Below are positions 31,769 through 40,814 of a DNA stretch of 45,815 nt, piece by piece. Positions within the stretch are counted from its first letter, which is position 1. Every line of letters starts with the position of its first letter. The notes below the pieces were generated by a model that saw only the letters and a program-made list of their open reading frames with translations, was not told the DNA's origin and searched no databases. The stretch comes from JAFLUQ01 sp964537995. Its GTDB lineage: Bacteria; Bacillota; Clostridia; UMGS1883. Location of the stretch: assembly GCA_964537995.1 (NCBI GenBank), contig CAZICW010000007.1, forward strand, positions 1-45,815, written 5' to 3'. Both the position numbers and the translations under genes were made by a program.

Positions 31769-34102
31769 TTATTTGGTTTTCACAATAATTACCTTCACAA
31801 CCCCGCCCTGCGCGAGCGTCCTGTCGGAATAAAATTTAATTGAGGAAATGTTCGTCATATCCACAAGGTCGTCAACGCTGAATGAACGGTATTTGCTCGG
31901 TTGGTCGCCGCCGTAAACCACAACATTGTCGCTCAGAGTATAAATTACGTCGTTCAGCTTTATCCGATTCGAGGTTTTCGCCGTGACCGACGTTCCCTCC
32001 GCAACCTTTGTCAGGGTAATGAAGGTTTCGCTGCCGTCACTGCCCTTGCCGTAGCCTATGGCGTCGCCCTCCTTAAACACGAAATTGTTTGTGATTGTCT
32101 TTTCCGTTGTTCCGAGCAGCAAGGTATAGGTCTTTCTTGCCGAATCGCCGCTTGTACCGTTGGGTGTGTCAATATCGGTTACAACGCCGTACTCATACTG
32201 CTCGTTCGTAACGTCCTGAATGTATAGGATAGAAATATCTCCCATGGTTCCCGTTTGCTGAGCATGGATAACCTCGGAGCTTGAAAGGCTGTCAACGCTG
32301 ATTTCGCTCATGGAAACCTTGCGCAGCGTCGCCGCGCCTTCCTCGGGAAGGCTTACAAGCTCGATTATGCCGTAGTCGTTCGCGAACCAGTATCCGCCAA
32401 GGCTCGGAACGGTTTTGTCGAGCGTGCCGCTTATCTTTTTATAGGAAACCTTCTCCAGCGTGAGAACGCCGCCGCTGAATTCCAGCTTGCAGAAATCGCC
32501 TATGTTCTTCGTGTAGTCCTTGTCGCACTTGTAGTCCGCCACGGAGCCGTCGCCCATGAACATGGTAACGTAATAATCCCCGCGTCCCTTGCTGTCATCG
32601 GAATCGGAAATCGCAACGTATGCGTACTGAACCACGCCGTAGCTGAGCAAATCGGCGCTGTCCGTGTCAACCGCATCGACGATTTCTCCGTTCCTACCCT
32701 TGAGCAAGGTTACCCTGTCGTTAATCGCGAAAGCTCCCTCGCTTTCGTTCAGCTTGTTCATTGCAGTCTGGGTGGCAAGCTCATAGGTTGTGCCGCTGAG
32801 AACTATGCTTGTGACGTTTGCCTTTATCGGCAAAGCCTCCTCATAGATTCCCGTCACCCTGTCGGCATAGGCATAGAGAGTGTTGGTGTTTTCGGCATAA
32901 TATAATACGTCGAAGCGCTGTATGTCGTCAACCGTCGCGCTCAATCCCTTGCGTATAACCTTGAGTCCGTCGGTGTCCGTAAGTCCGAAAGCGTTCGTTA
33001 TCGAGAAGCCCTCCGAATCAACGGTCACGGGGCCGAGCATGGTCTTTGTATAGAGTACCGCGCGCTGGAAGCTGCCCTTTTCATCGTAAAACATTTTAAG
33101 CTCGCTGCCCTCGGTCATAAGGCTGTAGCTTTTGCCGATTGTAAGAATTTCGCCCTCATTATAGACAGGATAGCTGAGAGAGAAGCTTTCGCTGCCCGCC
33201 GTTCCGTTTTCGGTATAGCTTATCTCAACCTTGTTTGAGTCGGCGTTGAAAAGCGTGCTTGTCACAACAAGGGTACGGGTTGTTTCAAAATCGGGAATGA
33301 AGATTATGATGTTTCCGTCCTTATCGCTGTAAAGGTCGCCCTTGCTGCCAACCATGGATTCGGGAATATCGCTGTCGGCGGTAATTTTAAAGTTGCCCGC
33401 CGTTGTGCTTACAATGTCCGTTCCGAGGCTTACGTCGGTATTGCTGTCGGCAATTACGATTATATCCTCATTCTCGGTGACATTACGCATGGAAATAAGC
33501 TTTGCGCCGCTCTTCATGTCGCAAAAGAGAGCGTTGTAGCAGAGCAAAGCGACGTCGCCGCGCGTTATCGGCATATTTATGTCGGAGATTGTGATTCCGT
33601 CCAGAATGCCTATTGCCTGCGCTTTTTCAACATAGCCCTCCGGCCAGCGGTAGCCGACGTCCTCGCCACTGTAGCCCAAGGTGCGGACTACGACGGTTAT
33701 CGCCTGCGCGTAGGTTATTTCCTCGTCCGCGCCGAAGGTTCCGTTCGGATAGCCCGAAATTATGCCCTCCGAGCTGACAAGCCCGATATAGCCCGTCGCC
33801 CAGTGTCCCGCCTCAACATCCATGAACGGGACGCTTGTGCTTACGGCATTTTCTTCCTTGCCCATAAGGTAGACCGCAATTTTCGCAAATTGGGCGCGTG
33901 TAAGATTAGCGTAAGGATAAAAGTTGCCGTCGCCCATGCCCGAAAGTATTCCGAGACTGCTGAGCATACTTACGGCGTCGTTAAGCTCCGGATTTGCGTA
34001 GGTGTCGGCAAAGCCGGCGGCAAAAGCCGTCCCGCCGCCGACCGCGCTCATTCCGACGGCAAGCGTCAGCGCAAGAGCCAGAGCAAGAAATTTTTTCTTC
34101 AT
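31769..34102 (-). CDS. S-layer homology (SLH) domain cell-surface protein
   Basis: A 777-aa exported protein. The signal peptide (KKKFLALALALTLAVGMSAVGGGTAFA) is followed by three SLH domains that bind wall polysaccharide: about 30-85 (FADTYANPELNDAVSMLSSLG ... NLTRAQFAKIAVYLMG), 92-145 (FMDVEAGHWATGYIGLVSSEG ... YAQAITVVVRTLG) and 150-200 (GYRWPEGYVEKAQAIGILDG ... TRGDVALLCYNAL). The remaining 570 residues are predicted beta-rich and I do not recognise a catalytic motif. GGAGGA supports ATG 34102. It follows the ABC permease gene by only 23 nt on the same strand, so it is probably the last gene of the export operon. Confidence 0.9.
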   Translation of the reverse strand: MKKKFLALALALTLAVGMSAVGGGTAFAAGFADTYANPELNDAVSMLSSLGILSGMGDGNFYPYANLTRAQFAKIAVYLMGKEENAVSTSVPFMDVEAGHWATGYIGLVSSEGIISGYPNGTFGADEEITYAQAITVVVRTLGYSGEDVGYRWPEGYVEKAQAIGILDGITISDINMPITRGDVALLCYNALFCDMKSGAKLISMRNVTENEDIIVIADSNTDVSLGTDIVSTTAGNFKITADSDIPESMVGSKGDLYSDKDGNIIIFIPDFETTRTLVVTSTLFNADSNKVEISYTENGTAGSESFSLSYPVYNEGEILTIGKSYSLMTEGSELKMFYDEKGSFQRAVLYTKTMLGPVTVDSEGFSITNAFGLTDTDGLKVIRKGLSATVDDIQRFDVLYYAENTNTLYAYADRVTGIYEEALPIKANVTSIVLSGTTYELATQTAMNKLNESEGAFAINDRVTLLKGRNGEIVDAVDTDSADLLSYGVVQYAYVAISDSDDSKGRGDYYVTMFMGDGSVADYKCDKDYTKNIGDFCKLEFSGGVLTLEKVSYKKISGTLDKTVPSLGGYWFANDYGIIELVSLPEEGAATLRKVSMSEISVDSLSSSEVIHAQQTGTMGDISILYIQDVTNEQYEYGVVTDIDTPNGTSGDSARKTYTLLLGTTEKTITNNFVFKEGDAIGYGKGSDGSETFITLTKVAEGTSVTAKTSNRIKLNDVIYTLSDNVVVYGGDQPSKYRSFSVDDLVDMTNISSIKFYSDRTLAQGGVVKVIIVKTK

Positions 34103-34125
34103 AGCTGTCTTCCTCCAATTCTTAA

Positions 34126-35319
34126 TTAGTCTGTGTGCAGGGCGTCAATGGGATTAAGCTTCGCTGCCTTGTTTGCCGGATAAAGACCGAAAAATATTCC
34201 GATCAAAGCCGAGAACGCGAAGGAGCCGAGGATAACCGTCGTCTGTTTCGATAGGGGTACTGAGCTCATGCCCATGGCAATGCACACAAAATGGCTGCCC
34301 ACTACCCCCAATACAATTCCGACAATTCCCCCCATGCAGCTTATGACCGCCGCCTCTATAAGGAACTGGGATATGATGCTCCTGCGCTTTGCGCCGATGG
34401 ATTTGCGGATACCGATTTCCTTTGTTCTTTCGGAAACCGTTACCAGCATGATGTTCATAATTCCTATGCCGCCGACAATAAGTGAAATTCCCGCAATGCC
34501 CGCCATAAGAAGCGTCATTGTGCCGAGAGCCTCATCGATCGTATCAATCATTTCGGCAGTATTGAGAACCGTATAGTAATCATCGCTCTTAAACTTCTTG
34601 TAAAGAAAATCCTCAATCGCTTCCGTAGCCTCGCTCATATAATCGGAGCTTGTCGCGGAAACCATGAAGCTGTTGATGTTCGCGTTTCTGATAAGCCTTG
34701 TGGCGCGGGAATACGGAATTATCATAATATCGTCGTCGCCGCCGCTGGAGGCGTTGGACGACTTCTGGTCAAGCAATCCTATAACCGTGAATTTCTCGTT
34801 GTTTATCTTGACCGTCTGCCCGATGGGACTTTCCGTTCCGAAAAGCTCTTTTCTTATATATTCACCTATTACAACCACATTGCTGCGGTTCTCGATGTCG
34901 GCGTTTGTCAGGAACCGTCCCTCGGTAACCGATCGGCTTCGGATTTCAAGATAATCCTCGTTCACGCCGGTAATCGACGTCGAAACATATTCCGTGCCGT
35001 ATTTTATAACGCCCATGCTGCTGACAAGCGGAGTTACATAGGCAAAAAGATCGTCGTTTTCCTCGGCAAGCTCTTCAAGCTCCGAAAGGGAAACGCTTCT
35101 TGTCATGCCCCAACCGCCGCGGCTTATGCTGACCTGAATGAGGTTTGTGCCCATGCTTTCCAGCGAGGAACGCATCTCCAGCGTCGCGGCGGTTACAAGG
35201 TTTACAAGAATGATAACCGACGCCACGCCGATTATAATGCCGAGCATTGTAAGCAAGGAACGTATTTTCGACGACCATATGTTTGAAATCGCCATTTTGA
35301 ACGACATATACAAATTCAT
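34126..35319 (-). CDS. MacB/FtsX-type ABC transporter permease
   Basis: Permease of 397 aa with the MacB fold: one N-terminal helix (LLTMLGIIIGVASVIILVNLV), a large extracytoplasmic domain (about 45-265), then three C-terminal helices (GIAGISLIVGGIGIMNIMLV, AAVISCMGGIVGIVLGVVGS, and VILGSFAFSALIGIFFGLYP). The motif SERTKEIGIRKSIGAKRRSI, which couples to the ATPase, and the ending PANKAAKLNPIDALH are characteristic. In MacAB-like systems it works by mechanotransmission rather than classical transport. ATG 35319 overlaps the ATPase stop codon (ATGA); an in-frame TTG at 35325 is less likely. Confidence 0.93.
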   Translation of the reverse strand: MNLYMSFKMAISNIWSSKIRSLLTMLGIIIGVASVIILVNLVTAATLEMRSSLESMGTNLIQVSISRGGWGMTRSVSLSELEELAEENDDLFAYVTPLVSSMGVIKYGTEYVSTSITGVNEDYLEIRSRSVTEGRFLTNADIENRSNVVVIGEYIRKELFGTESPIGQTVKINNEKFTVIGLLDQKSSNASSGGDDDIMIIPYSRATRLIRNANINSFMVSATSSDYMSEATEAIEDFLYKKFKSDDYYTVLNTAEMIDTIDEALGTMTLLMAGIAGISLIVGGIGIMNIMLVTVSERTKEIGIRKSIGAKRRSIISQFLIEAAVISCMGGIVGIVLGVVGSHFVCIAMGMSSVPLSKQTTVILGSFAFSALIGIFFGLYPANKAAKLNPIDALHTD

Positions 35320-36011
35320 CTGCAAACCACATCCTCTGTCATCGTCGTATCACTGGTAATAACGCCGTCCGCTATGCGTACAACACGTTCGGCGTTGCGC
35401 GCGATGTTGCTGTCGTGAGTAATAAGCACAACGGTATTGCCTTCCTTGTGGATGTCCTTCATCATCTGAAGCACCTCAATACCCGTTTTGGAATCGAGCG
35501 CGCCCGTAGGCTCATCGGCAAGGATAAGCGAAGGATTGTTGCTGAGCGCCCTCGCAATGGCTACTCTTTGCTGCTGACCGCCGGAAAGCTCCTTCGGCTT
35601 ATGATGCATTCTGTCCGCCATGCCGACCCTTTCCAGCGCGTTTTTAACAAGCGTGGCGCGCTTCGAGGCGGGGAGTCCCCTGTAAATCAGGGGAAGCTCC
35701 ACATTTTCATACGCCGTAAGCTTCGGAAGCAGGTTGTATCCTTGGAAAATGAAGCCTATTTTTTCATTTCTGAGCGCGGCAAGCTCGTCTTCGCTCATAT
35801 TTTCCACGGGTACTCCTTCAATCCAGTATTCGCCGCTGGTGGCAACGTCAAGGCAGCCTATCATGTTCATAAGAGTGGACTTTCCGCTGCCGGAGGGCCC
35901 GATGATTGAAACGAATTCCTTGGGCTTGATGTGGAGGTTTATTCCGTTAAGCGCGCGTACCTCAACGTCGCCCATTTTGTATATTTTATACATATTTTCA
36001 ATTCGAATCAT
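35316..36011 (-). CDS. MacB/LolD-type ABC transporter ATPase
   Basis: Nucleotide-binding subunit of 231 aa. It has Walker A GPSGSGKST, the Q-loop region GFIFQGYNLLPKLTAYENVELP, signature LSGGQQQRVAIARAL, Walker B LILADEPTGALD and switch His in VVLITHDSNIARNAERVV. These are the usual markers of the MacB/LolD subgroup that pairs with FtsX-like permeases. It starts immediately after the adaptor gene stop codon (no spacing) and overlaps the permease start by 4 nt, so the three proteins are translationally coupled and should form one complex. Confidence 0.95.
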   Translation of the reverse strand: MIRIENMYKIYKMGDVEVRALNGINLHIKPKEFVSIIGPSGSGKSTLMNMIGCLDVATSGEYWIEGVPVENMSEDELAALRNEKIGFIFQGYNLLPKLTAYENVELPLIYRGLPASKRATLVKNALERVGMADRMHHKPKELSGGQQQRVAIARALSNNPSLILADEPTGALDSKTGIEVLQMMKDIHKEGNTVVLITHDSNIARNAERVVRIADGVITSDTTMTEDVVCR

Positions 36012-38075
36012 TTATCTCGGGCCTCCTCCGCCGCCGGGAGCGCCGCCTCCGCCGCCGCCGCCGGGATTGCCGCCTCCGCCGCCGCCCATCATGCCCATCA
36101 TGCCCATCATACCGGTTGAGCCTGAGGATGTGGAGCCTTCGTCGTAGACAACCTGACCTACTTCAAGTCCGCTTATAACCTCATAATAGTCGTCGTCGCT
36201 TATTCCGATTTCAATCTGAACGCGTTCCTCTTCGTCGCTGAACTTAATCGACATATCGTTTGTTGCGCGCCGCTGCTGTGCGGCCGTGTTTTTGCCGGAG
36301 CTTGCCGCGGAAGCTTTGACGGCTTCGCTTTCGGTATCTTCGCTTTCGGCGTCCGCCGCGGGAGCTTCTCCCTCGGGCATACCGCCTTCCGGCATCGCTC
36401 CGCCTTCCGGCATTTCGGCTCCGTCGCTTGCGGAGGGCATTCTCGCGCCGGAAGCGTTATCGCCAAGACCTTCCACCTCGCCGATAACCGTCGCGTAATA
36501 GGAACCGTCAAAGTAGCTGACAGCCGAAACGGGAACGCGGATAACGTTTTTCGCTTCACTGACAATAATTTCGGCGCTTACGTTCATTCCGCTCATAAGC
36601 TCGCCCGGCTCGTCGATTGTAACCTCGACCGGATAGTTTGTAACGCCGTTTGAGGAGGTACCCATCTTGGATATTGTCGTTATATAGCCTGTAAGCTCAA
36701 CGCCCTCGAGAGCGTCGGAGGTAACATCAACCTCCTGCCCGATGGCAATCGAGGCAATATCAAGCTCATCGACGCTGATTGTAAACTTCATCTTGCTCAT
36801 ATCGGCAATAACCATAAGGGTCGTGGAGTTTGTGCCGTAAATGGTATCGCCCGCCTTATAGCTCTTGCTGAGAACCACTCCGCTTATCGGAGACGTAATG
36901 GTATAATCGTCGGCGTCGCTCTGGCGGTCCTCAAGTGTAGACTGCGCGTTTTCAAGATTCGTCAAAGAGTTCTGGTAGCTGTTGCGCGCCTCCTGAAGCG
37001 AAGTCTGAGCGTTGGTATAGTTTTGCTGGGCCGTTTTGAGAGCGTCCTGAAGAGAGGTGCTTTCAAGCTGGGCAATCACCGCGCCCTTTTCAACCCAGTC
37101 TCCGTTTGTGACGTAAACCTTCTGAACCTTTCCCGCCTGCTCCGCGATAACGGCTGTGGGGTCGGGATAGTAAACGCTTCCCGTAAGGGAGGACGTAACA
37201 TTGCCGGAGGATGTATACACCGTAGCGGTCACAATTGTTCCCTCGGGCAGGGTTACGCTGTTGTCGATGAGAATCTCAACATCGTAAACGACGCTGCTGC
37301 CGTCGCTGCCGGTGCCTGCCGCGCTGTATTTGCGCCGCACCGTACCGGAAGCGGTTGACATATATTTTTCAATATTTAATGTAACGCTGTCTCCGACGCT
37401 TATTTGATCGAACTGCGACTTGTTGAACGGCACCTTGACAAGCTGAGTGTTTGTGTCGGTTATCGTGCAGATGTTCCCGTTCGCGTCGTTTCCGACCGTG
37501 AGATTAAGTCCGCTTATCTTGCCCGTGGAATTGGCGTAAATCGTGAGGTCGGCAATGTTATCCTTTGCCTTCTGAACGTCGTCGGCACGGTTGGAAAGCG
37601 TTGTCTCGGCCTGAGTGATGTTGTTGAGCGCCGAGGTCACGCTGTTCTGAGCGGTTTTAATTGAGTTCTGCGCGGTCTTTATGGCGTTGTCGGCAACCGT
37701 GCTGTCAAATTTGTAAAGCACGTCGCCCTCGCTTACATAGTCGCCTTCCTCGACCGAACAGGTTTCGATTGTTCCCGTGACCGTCGGAACTATCGAGTAT
37801 TCATCGTATGCCTCGACCGTTCCCGAACCGGTTATCTTAACCGTAATGTCGCCGCGGGTAATTATGGAGGCCGTGCTTGTCGCTTCCGCCGTGGCTTCCT
37901 TGGAAGCCTTATAGCTCCTGTAAATAAAGAAAGCCGCGACCGCTGCCGCAAGTATCAATACAATTATGATTCTTTTGAACCATTTGCTTTTAAAAAAGCT
38001 CTTTTTTTTCTTCGGTTGCTTGGGCGTTCCCCCGCTGTCGGCAGCGGTTGGAGCGTTTGTTTCGTTTTCAGCCAT
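36012..38075 (-). CDS. HlyD/MacA-like adaptor with two lipoyl modules and a Gly/Met-rich tail
   Basis: Membrane-fusion type adaptor of 687 aa, much longer than usual MacA (about 370). A basic tail and one membrane helix (IIIVLILAAAVAAFFIYRSY) are followed by two successive HlyD modules. The first has GTIETCSVEEGDYVSEGDVLYKFD with a short coiled coil; the second has GKVQKVYVTNGDWVEKGAVIAQLE with TITSPISGVVLSKSYKAGDTI. A beta-barrel/RND-like region comes next. The C-terminal part contains EMPEGGAMPEGGMPEG repeats and ends in a MMGMMGMMGGGGGG-type low-complexity tail. GGGAGGT supports ATG 38075. It heads the operon and likely links the MacB-like complex to the wall. Confidence 0.9.
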   Translation of the reverse strand: MAENETNAPTAADSGGTPKQPKKKKSFFKSKWFKRIIIVLILAAAVAAFFIYRSYKASKEATAEATSTASIITRGDITVKITGSGTVEAYDEYSIVPTVTGTIETCSVEEGDYVSEGDVLYKFDSTVADNAIKTAQNSIKTAQNSVTSALNNITQAETTLSNRADDVQKAKDNIADLTIYANSTGKISGLNLTVGNDANGNICTITDTNTQLVKVPFNKSQFDQISVGDSVTLNIEKYMSTASGTVRRKYSAAGTGSDGSSVVYDVEILIDNSVTLPEGTIVTATVYTSSGNVTSSLTGSVYYPDPTAVIAEQAGKVQKVYVTNGDWVEKGAVIAQLESTSLQDALKTAQQNYTNAQTSLQEARNSYQNSLTNLENAQSTLEDRQSDADDYTITSPISGVVLSKSYKAGDTIYGTNSTTLMVIADMSKMKFTISVDELDIASIAIGQEVDVTSDALEGVELTGYITTISKMGTSSNGVTNYPVEVTIDEPGELMSGMNVSAEIIVSEAKNVIRVPVSAVSYFDGSYYATVIGEVEGLGDNASGARMPSASDGAEMPEGGAMPEGGMPEGEAPAADAESEDTESEAVKASAASSGKNTAAQQRRATNDMSIKFSDEEERVQIEIGISDDDYYEVISGLEVGQVVYDEGSTSSGSTGMMGMMGMMGGGGGGNPGGGGGGGAPGGGGGPR

Positions 38076-38247
38076 ATGTATTTACCTCCCATTAAATTTT
38101 ACAAGCTCTATGATAATCCCTTTATATTGCCTAACTATAAAAAAAAAGTAAATAAATTATTAACATTAGTATGCTAAGAAAGCGCCGATTAATCCCGAAA
38201 TGCCTAAGTCTCGGATTGCTTGACGCTTCCTTAATTAAATTGCCGAT

Positions 38248-39540
38248 TTACGCAAGTTCGCCGTATAATCGGCCGTCCCTGTATTCCCTGATTTCAACTC
38301 GGCGTATTTCACCGGTCATATCCCTTTCGGACGGAACGTAAACGCGGACATAATTTTTGCTCAGACCCTCGCAGCAGCCGTCCTTGAGCTGTTCAAACAA
38401 AACCTCCGCCGTCCGTCCCACCTGCGAAAGCTCAAATTTCCTTTTCATTTCCTCCGCCAAAGCGCCGAGCCGCGCCGCGCGCTCATTGCGAACCGAATGA
38501 GGTACCTGCTCCATTGCCGCCGCAGCCGTTCCCCTCCGTTCGGAATAAGGGAAAACGTGTATCCTCGCAAAGGCGGCTTTTTCGGCGAAAGCAAGCGTCA
38601 TGGCAAATTCCTCCTCGCTTTCTTCGGGGAAGCCGCAAATTATATCCGTCGTAACCGAGCAATCCGGCATGGCGGCGCGAAGCCTTGCCAGCACGGAAAG
38701 ATACTGCTCGGGAGTATATTTTCTGTTCATGCGTCTCAGCACCGACGCGCTCCCGCTTTGCAGCGAAATGTGAAAATGGCGGCAAAGCTTGCCGCAGGCT
38801 GCGGCGCGGGCAATAAAATCATCGGAAAACGCGCGGGGGTCTATGCTGCTTATCCGTATGCGCTCGATTTTCGGAAGCCGCGCCGCGCTTTCGATAACAT
38901 CCATAAGTCCGCTGCCGTTTCCGAGATCCTTTCCGTATGACGCGACATGGATTCCCGTAAGCACAATTTCACGGTAGCCCTTTTCCGACAGCCGCTCCGC
39001 TTCTTTTATTATATTTTCGAGGCCGCGCGAACGCACGGGCCCGCGCGCATAGGGAATTATACAATAAGAGCAGAAATTGTCGCAGCCGTCCTGTATTTTG
39101 ATGTAAGCGCGCGAGCGTTCCTCGCTGCCCTCGGTTTCCAGCTCCTCATATTCCCTTTCTTTCATTATATTAATTCTTGTATCGACTTTTTCGCCGTTCA
39201 TTACGGCGACAACAAGGTCGTATATTTTATGGCGCATAGCCGTGCCGACAACCAAATCCACCTCCGGCATAGCCGCAACCTCGTCATAGGCCGTCTGCGC
39301 GTAGCAGCCCGTAGCGACAACGACGGCTGAAGGGTTCAGCCTTTTAGCGCGGCGAAGAAGCTGACGGCTTTTTCTGTCGCCGAGATTCGTAACCGAGCAG
39401 GTATTTATTATGTAAACATCGCACGGCTCGTCGAACGAGCCTATTTCCGCGCCCTTTTCCCTAAATATGGCGGCGCAGGCGTCGGACTCGTATTGATTTA
39501 CCTTGCAGCCCAAAGCCGCAAACGCAACCTTAATCGACAT
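38248..39540 (-). CDS. mtaB: tRNA (N6-threonylcarbamoyladenosine37) methylthiotransferase MtaB
   Basis: Radical SAM enzyme that adds a methylthio group at C2 of t6A37 in tRNAs reading ANN codons. The 430-aa protein has the N-terminal UPF0004 domain with cluster Cys in AALGCKVNQ (12), IINTCSV (48) and ATGCYAQ (79). The radical SAM motif GCDNFCSYCIIPYARGPVRSR (Cys 153, 157, 160) and a C-terminal TRAM domain follow. The GCKVNQYES start and CIIPYARG are typical of MtaB rather than MiaB or RimO. AGGAGG lies 5 nt before ATG 39540; the open frame runs to 39600. It is downstream of a terminator after the NUDIX gene. Confidence 0.95.
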   Translation of the reverse strand: MSIKVAFAALGCKVNQYESDACAAIFREKGAEIGSFDEPCDVYIINTCSVTNLGDRKSRQLLRRAKRLNPSAVVVATGCYAQTAYDEVAAMPEVDLVVGTAMRHKIYDLVVAVMNGEKVDTRINIMKEREYEELETEGSEERSRAYIKIQDGCDNFCSYCIIPYARGPVRSRGLENIIKEAERLSEKGYREIVLTGIHVASYGKDLGNGSGLMDVIESAARLPKIERIRISSIDPRAFSDDFIARAAACGKLCRHFHISLQSGSASVLRRMNRKYTPEQYLSVLARLRAAMPDCSVTTDIICGFPEESEEEFAMTLAFAEKAAFARIHVFPYSERRGTAAAAMEQVPHSVRNERAARLGALAEEMKRKFELSQVGRTAEVLFEQLKDGCCEGLSKNYVRVYVPSERDMTGEIRRVEIREYRDGRLYGELA

Positions 39541-39565
39541 AGCTGCCTCCTTAACGGTTAAAAAC

Positions 39566-39590
39566 ACGGCGGGAAAAAGCTTCCCGCCGT
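39566..39590 (-). terminator. Intrinsic terminator between the NUDIX gene and mtaB
   Basis: On the minus strand ACGGCGGGAA (39590-39581) and TTCCCGCCGT (39575-39566) form a perfect 10-bp stem with loop GCTTT, followed by GTTTTT. It lies 14 nt after the NUDIX stop codon and about 26 nt before the mtaB start, leaving no room for a separate mtaB promoter unless it lies inside the NUDIX gene. Confidence 0.85.
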
Positions 39591-39603
39591 AATTTTCCAA
39601 ATT

Positions 39604-40158
39604 CTATCCGAGCTTGATAACTCCCCGGCGAAGCAATTCGTTCACCTTCAGAACGGCAACGCAGGTTTTCGCGTCCACGATTTCTCCGTTGAGGATTTTT
39701 TCAACGACGCTTTCAAGCGGCACCTGCTCCAGCTCCATATATTCGTCCCTGTCGCGGTGCAGCTCTCCCTTGTAAAGTCCCGTCGCGGCGTACATATGCA
39801 ACACCTCGCTGCAAAAGCCCGGCGTAGGAAGTATGCTTCCGAGATACATGAAATTCTTCGCCTTATAGCCGGTTTCCTCTTCAAGCTCGCGCATACCGCA
39901 GCTCAATGTATCCTCGCTTTGCTCGCGCTTGCCCGCCGGAATTTCATATACATTTCTGTCAAACGGACGGCGATACTGCCATTCCATTATAATTTTGCCG
40001 TCGTCAGTGAGCGCGGCAACGGCAACTCCTCCCGGATGCTCCACAAGCTCGCGCGTAGCCGTTCTGCCGCTCGGAGTTTCGACCGTATCCACACGAAGCT
40101 TTATAATTTCACCGATAAATTTATAGTCCTTATTTATTGTCTTTTCGGAAAAATCCAC
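39604..40158 (-). CDS. NUDIX hydrolase, ADP-ribose pyrophosphatase-like
   Basis: A 184-aa cytoplasmic hydrolase of nucleoside diphosphate sugars. The full Nudix box lies at 76-98: G76, E82, R90-E91, E94-E95 and G97 in GKREQSEDTLSCGMRELEEETGY. Family features around it match ADP-ribose/ADP-sugar pyrophosphatases (NudF/YqkG type): ELVEHPGGVAVAAL, QYRRPFDRNVYEIPAGK and LGSILPTPGFCSEVLHMYAA, with an acidic residue pair following. GAGGTG lies about 8 nt before ATG 40158. It is followed by a terminator and then mtaB. Confidence 0.93.
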   Translation of the reverse strand: MDFSEKTINKDYKFIGEIIKLRVDTVETPSGRTATRELVEHPGGVAVAALTDDGKIIMEWQYRRPFDRNVYEIPAGKREQSEDTLSCGMRELEEETGYKAKNFMYLGSILPTPGFCSEVLHMYAATGLYKGELHRDRDEYMELEQVPLESVVEKILNGEIVDAKTCVAVLKVNELLRRGVIKLG

Positions 40159-40182
40159 TCAAAACACCTCGCTCTTACTGAC

Positions 40183-40211
40183 ATTATATCAAAAATCCGA
40201 CGATTTTTCTA
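40183..40211 (-). promoter_or_regulatory. Promoter for the NUDIX gene
   Basis: On the minus strand TATAAT (40188-40183) is a perfect -10, and TAGAAA (40211-40206) 17 nt upstream matches four of six -35 bases. It lies in the gap between the phosphodiesterase and the NUDIX gene. Confidence 0.5.
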
Positions 40212-40262
40212 TCAATAAATCTCACAAAAATTTACGCTTAAGCCTTGTATAAAATGTGCAAT

Positions 40263-40805
40263 TTAAATTTTGTACGAAAAAACATCCACACCGTCAAGCG
40301 TTCTGTTGATAAACCTTCCGTTTTCCAGAATCATATAGGTGTGAGGCTTCCCCTCCTTGGGCAAGCTGACGCTGCCGGGATTGAGGCAGACACAGCTTCC
40401 GCGATCCTCGCATCCGAAAATATGCGTGTGTCCGCTCAGCACAATCGGTTTTCCCTTGAAATTCGGCAGCTCAAGGTGTCCGTGAGTAAGATAGATAAGC
40501 GTACCGCCGTAATCTATCACGGCATAATCCGCCAAAACAGGGAAATTCAGCACCGTTTGGTCAACCTCGGTGTCGCAGTTTCCGCGCACGCAGAGAATAT
40601 CGTCCTCAAAGCCGTTAAGCAGCTCAATGCAGCGCTTCGGCGCATAACCGTCGGGCAGGTCGTTGCGCGGGCCGTGATAAAGGATGTCGCCCAGCAAAAC
40701 AAGGCGGTTCGCGTTTTCGCTTTTATAGCGGTCAAGCAACCTCTCAAGCCAAAATGCCGAGCCGTGGAGGTCGGAAGCTATCAGGTATTTTATCTCCCGT
40801 TTCAT
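40263..40805 (-). CDS. YfcE/MJ0936-type metallophosphodiesterase
   Basis: Small (180 aa) calcineurin-like phosphodiesterase. All metal ligands are visible: SDLHGS (Asp 12, His 14), LLGDILYHGP (Asp 40), RGNCD (Asn 76), LTHGH (His 108) and SGHTH (His 126, 128). Family members such as YfcE hydrolyse phosphodiesters in vitro; the natural substrate is not known. An in-frame GTG at 40814 directly follows the purD stop codon, but ATG 40805 is preferred because TAGGTGAC sits 6 nt upstream. As the last gene of the purine operon it may handle a nucleotide-related ester; that link is positional only. Confidence 0.9.
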   Translation of the reverse strand: MKREIKYLIASDLHGSAFWLERLLDRYKSENANRLVLLGDILYHGPRNDLPDGYAPKRCIELLNGFEDDILCVRGNCDTEVDQTVLNFPVLADYAVIDYGGTLIYLTHGHLELPNFKGKPIVLSGHTHIFGCEDRGSCVCLNPGSVSLPKEGKPHTYMILENGRFINRTLDGVDVFSYKI

Positions 40806-40814
40806 CTCCGTCAC

